A stretch of 39,879 nt of DNA from Cyclobacteriaceae bacterium (GTDB taxonomy: Bacteria > Bacteroidota > Bacteroidia > Cytophagales > Cyclobacteriaceae), in the NCBI GenBank assembly GCA_012033595.1, contig JAAUQL010000049.1:1-39879 (forward strand), given 5' to 3'. The stretch's first letter is position 1. Every line of letters starts with the position of its first letter. Positions 35,777 to 39,879 of the stretch are shown piece by piece. A model generated the notes under the pieces. The model worked only from the letters and a program-made list of their open reading frames with translations, was not told where the DNA came from and ran no database searches. A program made the position numbers and the translations under genes.

Positions 35777-36670
35777 ATGAAAACAATCAGAAAAGAAGAC
35801 CTGAGTCAGGAAGTATTCGAGCTATACGATGCGTACGCCCACAGCAAGATAGACCGGAGGGAGTTTATGAACAAGCTGTCCAATTATGCCGTGGGAGGCA
35901 TATCCGTAGCTGCGCTGGCAGCCTTTCTCATGCCTCAATATGCCCAGGCGCAACAAATTCAGGCAAGTGATCCGAGGCTAAACACTGAATACATCATTTA
36001 CAATTCCCCCAAAGGAGGTGGCGAAATACGGGGTTTGTTGGCCAAACCGGCCAAATTTGATTGGAAACTGCCTGCTGTGGTGGTCATACATGAAAACAGG
36101 GGGCTCAATCCTTATATCGAAGATACCGCCAGAGCCCTGGCTTTGGAAGGTTTTATCGCACTGGCGCCCGATGCACTCAGCCCACTAGGCGGATATCCTG
36201 GCAATGACGACGAAGGGCGAGCTATGCAATCGCAACGCGACAGGGAAGACATGTTGCAGGACTTTATCGCAGCATATGAATTTTTGAAATCATACAACGA
36301 TAGCAGTGGCCATATCGGCGCAGTAGGTTTTTGTTTTGGTGGTTGGGTGGCCAATATGATGGCAGTCCGTATTCCAGAATTAGAGGCGGCGGTGCCCTTT
36401 TACGGCACACAACCGGAAGCTGAAGAAGTGCCAAAAATCCAGGCAGCATTAATGTTGCATTTTGCAGAGTTTGATCAACGTGTCAATGCAGGATGGCCGG
36501 CGTATGAAGCAGCCCTTCAGTCCAACGATATACATTATTCAGCTTTTATGTATCCCGGGGTTAATCATGGGTTTCATAACAACAGTACTCCCCGTTACGA
36601 CGAAGCCGCAGCCAATTTGGCCTGGCAGCGCACCGTTTCCTTTTTTAGAGAAAAATTGATTCCATCATAG
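35777..36670 (+). CDS. Exported dienelactone hydrolase-family protein
   Basis: 297 residues, ATG 35777. An N-terminal leader of about 55 residues contains KIDRREFMNKLSNYAVGGISVAALAAFLMPQYAQAQ, a Tat-like signal with RREF and a long preceding tail. The alpha/beta hydrolase domain shows nucleophile Cys186 in GFCFGG, Asp in FAEFDQRVN and His in NHGFHN, the Cys-Asp-His triad of dienelactone hydrolases. The substrate is unlikely to be a true dienelactone; an ester or lactone in the periplasm is more likely, which is inference. Confidence 0.88.
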   Translation: MKTIRKEDLSQEVFELYDAYAHSKIDRREFMNKLSNYAVGGISVAALAAFLMPQYAQAQQIQASDPRLNTEYIIYNSPKGGGEIRGLLAKPAKFDWKLPAVVVIHENRGLNPYIEDTARALALEGFIALAPDALSPLGGYPGNDDEGRAMQSQRDREDMLQDFIAAYEFLKSYNDSSGHIGAVGFCFGGWVANMMAVRIPELEAAVPFYGTQPEAEEVPKIQAALMLHFAEFDQRVNAGWPAYEAALQSNDIHYSAFMYPGVNHGFHNNSTPRYDEAAANLAWQRTVSFFREKLIPS

Positions 36671-36929
36671 GTCAATACTACGCTGGCTGACAATCTACCG
36701 GGAATGCAATTAATTGGGTATAATTTCAGATGGGCTCGACATTCATAAATCTATGTTAAAGATTGAGTTTTAAACACTCAAATGACAAAACCCAGATAAA
36801 TTCACAGGCGAAAAATATAATAGCAAGAGTTTCTTGCGCGATTGACCATTGCGTTTTGATCACTAATTGTTATTTGATTTTTGTTAACTGGTGCATGTCA
36901 CGGAATATACAGACTTAGTAGGGTAGGAC

Positions 36930-36959
36930 AAAAAAAAGAGGAAGATCATTGTCTTCCTC
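36930..36959 (-). terminator. Terminator overlapping the end of the Ser/Arg-rich gene
   Basis: On the minus strand a stem GAGGAAG/CTTCCTC (36953-36959 with 36938-36944) is followed by a run of seven T (36931-36937). The stop codon of the gene (36946-36948) lies in the loop, so the last sense codons are part of the terminator stem. Confidence 0.85.
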
Positions 36960-38388
36960 CCCTTTGGCTACTTGAGCCACTTGACCTTTGACTGCCCCCG
37001 GACGATCGACCGGAACTTGATGGGGACGCCGATCCGCCTGATGAACGCGGAGCTGAATATCCTGAAGAGCGCTGGCTGCTACCCCGGAAGAGCGCATGAC
37101 GCAGAACCACTGATGACGACCTCTGGTTGTTGTAACTGCTGCCTGATTGTCGGCCATTGGAGCTCCCCGATGAACGTTGCACATTGGGACTCGCTGACCT
37201 TTGATTACTTCCTGACGAACTTCCATACGACCTGTTGCCTGATGTCGACCCAGATCCGCGCTGGTACCTGCTGTTCGAACCGTCAGATGGTGCGTTTTTA
37301 TCTACACTCGAACCGTTTTGATCCGTTCGTGAGCTGCTTTGCCTGGCTCCACTATTATTATTTTCTCCGGAATTGCTGCTTCGGCTGCGCGATGATCTTT
37401 GCACTTCAGATGAGCTGCTGCCGGTTCGCAAATCTGATCCGGACCTCGAATTGGATGAACCATTCGATCTTACAGCTGACCGGTTATTGTCGGATTCAGA
37501 CCTGCTGCTCATTGAGGTTCTGGAACTGCTGCGGGCACTGTTGCTTGCGCTTAACCTTCCATTGGCATCGTATCTTACGCTTGAAGAGCCAGATTGGCGA
37601 CCGTTCGATCTGTTTACAGTGGTGCTTGACCTGCTATTGCTCACCCTGCTGGAACGGTATCTTTCTATCTGGTTCCTATGCCTGTTGACTACTACTACCG
37701 AAGTGGTTCTGTGAGGCCTGTAGATACGGTCGATGTATACTGTGCGATGTACATAGCATGGTGAATAGTAGGCATGGTAGGGTCTCCAATATGGGTAATA
37801 GTCATAATATGCCATGGGTCTCCAGGGCGACCACCACACCGGCCTGAAACCCCAACCCCAGGGCGAAATCCAGGGAGAATAGTATGGTCCATAAATATAT
37901 TGAACAGAAGGCCACGCCCATACGTTCACCGTTACGCGCGAGGTTCTGGCACCACCATAAGTTCGCACTTCAGCGGTAGGTTCAATGATGGTTTCCACGC
38001 CATAAACATCTTCATCACCGGTTATTTGTAATACGGCTTTTCCGTTTGCCATTTTTTCTAAGGTGATCACGGCCACATCCTGTGCTTGAGATTCGGATAT
38101 AACGGCCTGCATAATAAATAGGTGAACATTGCCCTCATTCCTATCAATCACCCTTATATAATCAATATAGCCATCAACATTCAGATCGAGGTTGTTGACT
38201 TTGGAGTCAGGGTCATTAAGCATTTTTTCAAATTCTTCCGGCGACCCGGATGTCTTGAATAACTCCAGCGCTCCCTCCAGACTAAAATTATCACCTGGCA
38301 CTTCCATCTGGGCTTGTGCCTGAGCTGCGGTCCATCCGGAAATCAGGAAAAACACCGCCAAAATTAGATTAATTCCTTGCTTTTTCAT
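36946..38388 (-). CDS. Secreted Ser/Arg/Asn-rich low-complexity protein
   Basis: 480 residues with signal peptide MKKQGINLILAVFFLISGWTAAQAQAQ. Residues 30-150 form a folded domain with an EF-hand-like loop (DLNVDGYIDYIRVIDR, Asp/Asn pattern of Ca2+ sites). Residues 155-225 are rich in Trp, Tyr and Pro (WAWPSVQYIYGPYYSPWISPWGWGFRP). The remaining 250 residues are nearly all Ser, Arg, Asn, Gly and Gln, probably disordered and very basic. Between residues about 426-435 a hydrophobic patch VVLRHALFRG (37081-37110) breaks the composition; in the other two frames this stretch reads SGSAS and MRSSG, so paired indels are possible. Function unknown; the type is found in Bacteroidota near the envelope. 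Confidence 0.75.
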   Translation of the reverse strand: MKKQGINLILAVFFLISGWTAAQAQAQMEVPGDNFSLEGALELFKTSGSPEEFEKMLNDPDSKVNNLDLNVDGYIDYIRVIDRNEGNVHLFIMQAVISESQAQDVAVITLEKMANGKAVLQITGDEDVYGVETIIEPTAEVRTYGGARTSRVTVNVWAWPSVQYIYGPYYSPWISPWGWGFRPVWWSPWRPMAYYDYYPYWRPYHAYYSPCYVHRTVYIDRIYRPHRTTSVVVVNRHRNQIERYRSSRVSNSRSSTTVNRSNGRQSGSSSVRYDANGRLSASNSARSSSRTSMSSRSESDNNRSAVRSNGSSNSRSGSDLRTGSSSSEVQRSSRSRSSNSGENNNSGARQSSSRTDQNGSSVDKNAPSDGSNSRYQRGSGSTSGNRSYGSSSGSNQRSASPNVQRSSGSSNGRQSGSSYNNQRSSSVVLRHALFRGSSQRSSGYSAPRSSGGSASPSSSGRSSGGSQRSSGSSSQRGGRQ

Positions 38389-38708
38389 GAGCTTTTATTC
38401 TTAGTTGAATATGGGTAAACAAAGAGCGCGCCAAAAATAAGGAAAGCAATAAGTATGAAAGAAAAATGCCATTTGGCTCGATTAATTGCAGTTTATTTTA
38501 TTTTGCAAAATAAAGTTTTCGCTTCAACAAGTGATGCGATAAGTATTGAATCAATCCACTTCTTGCCAACCATAATTGACCTTATAGTCACTTTATTTTC
38601 TTTGATAAGAAGAAAGTAACCAAAGAAAAATTCAGACAAAACAATGCTTCCAAGCACCTACCCCTCACGGCTGTTGTGTCGGGCCAGCGTTCATTTTCCT
38701 TAGTTCTA
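38389..38708. other. Intergenic region with a repeat-like segment
   Basis: 320 bases without a convincing gene. A repeat-like sequence is at 38596-38700: TTTTCTTTG (38596-38604) is the reverse complement of CAAAGAAAA (38621-38629), followed by AATTCAGACAAAACAATGCTTCC. I recognize this ('TTTCTTT...AAAGTAACCAAAGAAAAAT...GATGCTTCC') as a recurrent intergenic repeat type of Bacteroidota. An 84-residue frame across it (minus strand) is therefore not accepted. Confidence 0.5.
38596..38629. repeat. Inverted repeat of Bacteroidota intergenic repeat type
   Basis: Nine-base perfect arms TTTTCTTTG and CAAAGAAAA with a 16-base spacer containing GAAGAAAGTAAC. See the surrounding region for the full repeat-like stretch. 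Confidence 0.5.
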
Positions 38709-38894
38709 TCATTCCCAGCATTTTGCGTTTTTAGGCTTAGCCGACTTAAGCGGACATTTTTTGCAGTATTTCTTTTTCTTTTTCTTATACTTTTCGCAGC
38801 ATTTCTTGAATAGAGCACCGGCATGGCCATAGATGCGATCATCTTTGTAAAGGCGTGGATCCAAACAGGTATCTATGTCCAATAAAACTTTCAT
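38709..38894 (-). CDS. Small Lys/Cys-rich protein
   Basis: 61 residues, ATG 38894. First half MKVLLDIDTCLDPRLYKDDRIYGHAGALF, second half with the cluster KKCCEKYKKKKKKYCKKCPLK: Cys-Cys, Cys-x-x-Cys and a poly-Lys stretch. I recall small Bacteroidota proteins with a 'CCEKYKKGK.CKKCP' pattern, without known function; metal binding is possible. No clear promoter. It competes with an overlapping 84-residue frame in the same direction that I reject as repeat-derived. Confidence 0.45.
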   Translation of the reverse strand: MKVLLDIDTCLDPRLYKDDRIYGHAGALFKKCCEKYKKKKKKYCKKCPLKSAKPKNAKCWE

Positions 38895-39051
38895 TACATT
38901 ATTTGAGAACCGGTAAGAAAAGCAAAGATGCCATAAAAGCTTTTAAATAATAGAATTTTATTTATATGTTTGCAGCCTGAATTGAAAATGGGATGTTCTG
39001 AGTCAGAACAGAGTATAAAAAGAAATCATATTTTAAATTCAAAAAAGTACA

Positions 39052-39125
39052 GGTTCCATAGCTCAACTGGATAGAGCAACTGCCTTCTAAGCAGTAGGTC
39101 GCAGGTTCGAGTCCTGCTGGAATCA
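39052..39125 (+). tRNA. tRNA-Arg (anticodon TCT)
   Basis: 74-base cloverleaf. Acceptor GGTTCCA pairs with TGGAATC (one G-T pair), D-arm AGCTCAACTGGATAGAGCA, anticodon arm ACTGC-CTTCTAA-GCAGT with anticodon TCT, T-arm GCAGGTTCGAGTCCTGC. Discriminator A, CCA not encoded. Reads AGA codons. Confidence 0.95.
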
Positions 39126-39135
39126 CTTAAAAATG

Positions 39136-39169
39136 AAGCACTTACATTAAGTTGTGGGTGCTTTTTTTT
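39136..39169 (+). terminator. Terminator of tRNA-Arg
   Basis: AAGCAC (39136-39141) pairs with GTGCTT (39158-39163), followed by a run of eight T (39162-39169). It starts 11 bases after the tRNA. Short stem, but the T run and position fit. Confidence 0.7.
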
Positions 39170-39293
39170 GTTGCTTAACATAAAAATTAACATAGAAAGA
39201 CCTAGATACTTCTTTCGAATTTTAACTTACTTCTCCAAAATGCAAGCTTTGAGCTCCTGCTTAGGCTCAGTTTGTTTAATTTAACCAAGAATT

Positions 39294-39395
39294 ATGGAAA
39301 CATCTGAAAGAAATCGATTGGCGGATCAAATCCATTATTGGTTATTACGCAACCTTGGTGGCATACCAATGTGGAAAGACTGTCATTGTAAATAA
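39294..39395 (+). CDS. Possible 33-residue small protein
   Basis: ATG 39294 to TAA 39395: METSERNRLADQIHYWLLRN followed by LGGIPMWKDCHCK. A central amphipathic helix and a C-terminal Cys-His-Cys triplet. Its stop codon is four bases before the hairpin at 39400-39420, as expected for a real short gene, but there is no clear promoter. Chance is a serious alternative. Confidence 0.25.
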   Translation: METSERNRLADQIHYWLLRNLGGIPMWKDCHCK

Positions 39396-39399
39396 AAAA

Positions 39400-39420
39400 A
39401 CCAGCTGTACCCGAGCTGGT
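39400..39420 (-). terminator. Hairpin terminator, strongest on the minus strand
   Basis: ACCAGCT (39400-39406) and AGCTGGT (39414-39420) form a 7-base stem with a 7-base loop. On the minus strand it is followed by a run of seven T, 30 bases after the stop of the ORF ending at 39450; on the plus strand only CTTT follows. Confidence 0.75.
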
Positions 39421-39449
39421 CTTTAAAAAACAAACAGAATAATAGAGCA

Positions 39450-39879
39450 TCAACTTGGTTTACTCGCAAGTTTACTATCATCAATGCCTAGCTGGTTATT
39501 TACAGAGGCAAGCTGCTTCTCTAATCTTTCTTTATCTCGTTTCAATTGTGCTTCCTTAGTTTCCTGTTGTCGTTCAGCATGTCGTTCTTTCTGCTGTTGC
39601 AAAGCTTCCTCTTTGGCAACAACACTGTTAGGCAAATGAATAATTTCAACACTTGTAGCTTGTGGCAGTCTGTTTCGTTTCTGCAATGTCAGGTACGTAT
39701 TGATATTGTATTTAACAATTTTCTCTGAATAGTGCCTCCTCTGATAAATATCAACCTGAGTTCGATTTTAAAACAGTGCGATTTGATCCGTTGTGACACT
39801 CTCATATTTGATTGTCGGCTTTTTTGGCATGAAGGAATAAGCAATAAGTCCTGAGATCAAATTAGTAATAAAGTTAGAA
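39450..39879 (-). pseudogene. Partial ORF at window edge, interrupted by an in-frame stop
   Basis: On the minus strand one frame is open from the edge (39878) to TAA at 39768-39770 and again to the stop at 39450. The first part reads SNFITNLISGLIAYSFMPKK then PTIKYESVTTDQIALF, with a possible membrane helix; the second part VDIYQRRHYSEKIVKYNINTYLTLQKRNRLPQ then an Ala/Gln/Glu/Lys-rich coiled coil (EEALQQQKERHAERQQETKE) and a short end. No ATG or GTG follows the TAA, only a TTG at 39686, so the second part is more easily a continuation of the first than its own gene. A single base change in the TAA codon would restore one protein of at least 142 residues. Family not recognized. Confidence 0.5.

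Larger units (their letters stand above)
39170..39449. other. Right-end intergenic region with a small ORF and a hairpin
   Basis: About 280 bases holding a 33-residue open frame and a terminator hairpin, each listed separately. No other signals seen. Confidence 0.5.

Noticed and set aside
36972-37688. 238-residue frame opposite the Ser/Arg-rich gene
   Set aside because: Its Cys/Leu/Phe-rich composition is what the complement of repetitive Ser/Arg codons gives; no signal or family.
38588-38842. 84-residue minus-strand frame
   Set aside because: It starts within the Lys/Cys-rich gene and ends in the intergenic repeat; no family.
1-39879. CRISPR array, integron, prophage or insertion sequence
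   Set aside because: No evenly spaced repeats, no cas, integrase or transposase genes, and no terminal inverted repeats around genes were seen.

Overview
The window reads as chromosomal DNA of a member of the Bacteroidota, probably Cytophagales-like. The support is the -7 element TAnnTTTG in front of several genes, the arginine cluster with an N-acyl-ornithine transcarbamylase of the succinyl/acetyl type instead of ordinary ArgF, the sufBCDSE order, the many short secreted or outer-membrane proteins, and intergenic repeats of kinds I associate with this phylum. There is no phage, plasmid, insertion sequence or CRISPR array. Most of it is housekeeping DNA.

Layout. 1-2903 (-): metalloprotease/beta-propeller/barrel protein running off the left edge. 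3089-3610 (+): small membrane-anchored protein. 3853-11658 (+): arginine biosynthesis cluster, GNAT acyltransferase - argG - argC - [545-base gap with repeats] - argF' - argB - argE - argH; argD is absent. 12130-18133 (-): SUF iron-sulfur assembly operon sufB-C-D-S-E, followed by a SufT-like protein and a bacilliredoxin. 18653-20938 (+): large secreted PHP-like protein, convergent with a LytS/LytTR two-component pair (20943-22744, -) and an outer-membrane barrel protein (22956-23603, -). 23714-24190: an internally deleted GxxExxY gene between two copies of a 59-base repeat, a bidirectional terminator and tRNA-Asp. 24392-28083 (+): accA, metallo-beta-lactamase-fold hydrolase, patatin, NIPSNAP protein. 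28361-29161 (+): OmpA-like protein. 29395-33105 (+): lysine 2,3-aminomutase - sodium/solute symporter - beta-lysine acetyltransferase, a likely compatible-solute (N-epsilon-acetyl-beta-lysine) operon. 33182-36670: DEAD-box helicase, a conserved unknown protein (-), HEAT-repeat protein, dienelactone hydrolase. 36946-38388 (-): Ser/Arg/Asn-rich secreted protein. 38709-39879: small ORFs, tRNA-Arg and a broken ORF at the right edge.

The most important technical observation is that eight conserved genes (first gene, argG, argC, argH, sufC, the LytTR regulator, ablB, the DEAD-box helicase) are each split by one single-base indel, seven of them deletions and almost all in short homopolymers. In every case both halves are intact and conserved, so I annotate each as one gene and treat the breaks as probable sequencing errors.

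The most interesting biology is the aminomutase-symporter-acetyltransferase operon, whose promoter is bracketed by two near-identical dyads (GTTCTAYAGAA), and a perfect 16-base palindrome over the -33 element of the accA promoter. Other points are residue 90 of the ornithine transcarbamylase, where Ala replaces the specificity-setting Pro/Glu, and the GxxExxY remnant. I did not find a clearly new defence or mobile system.
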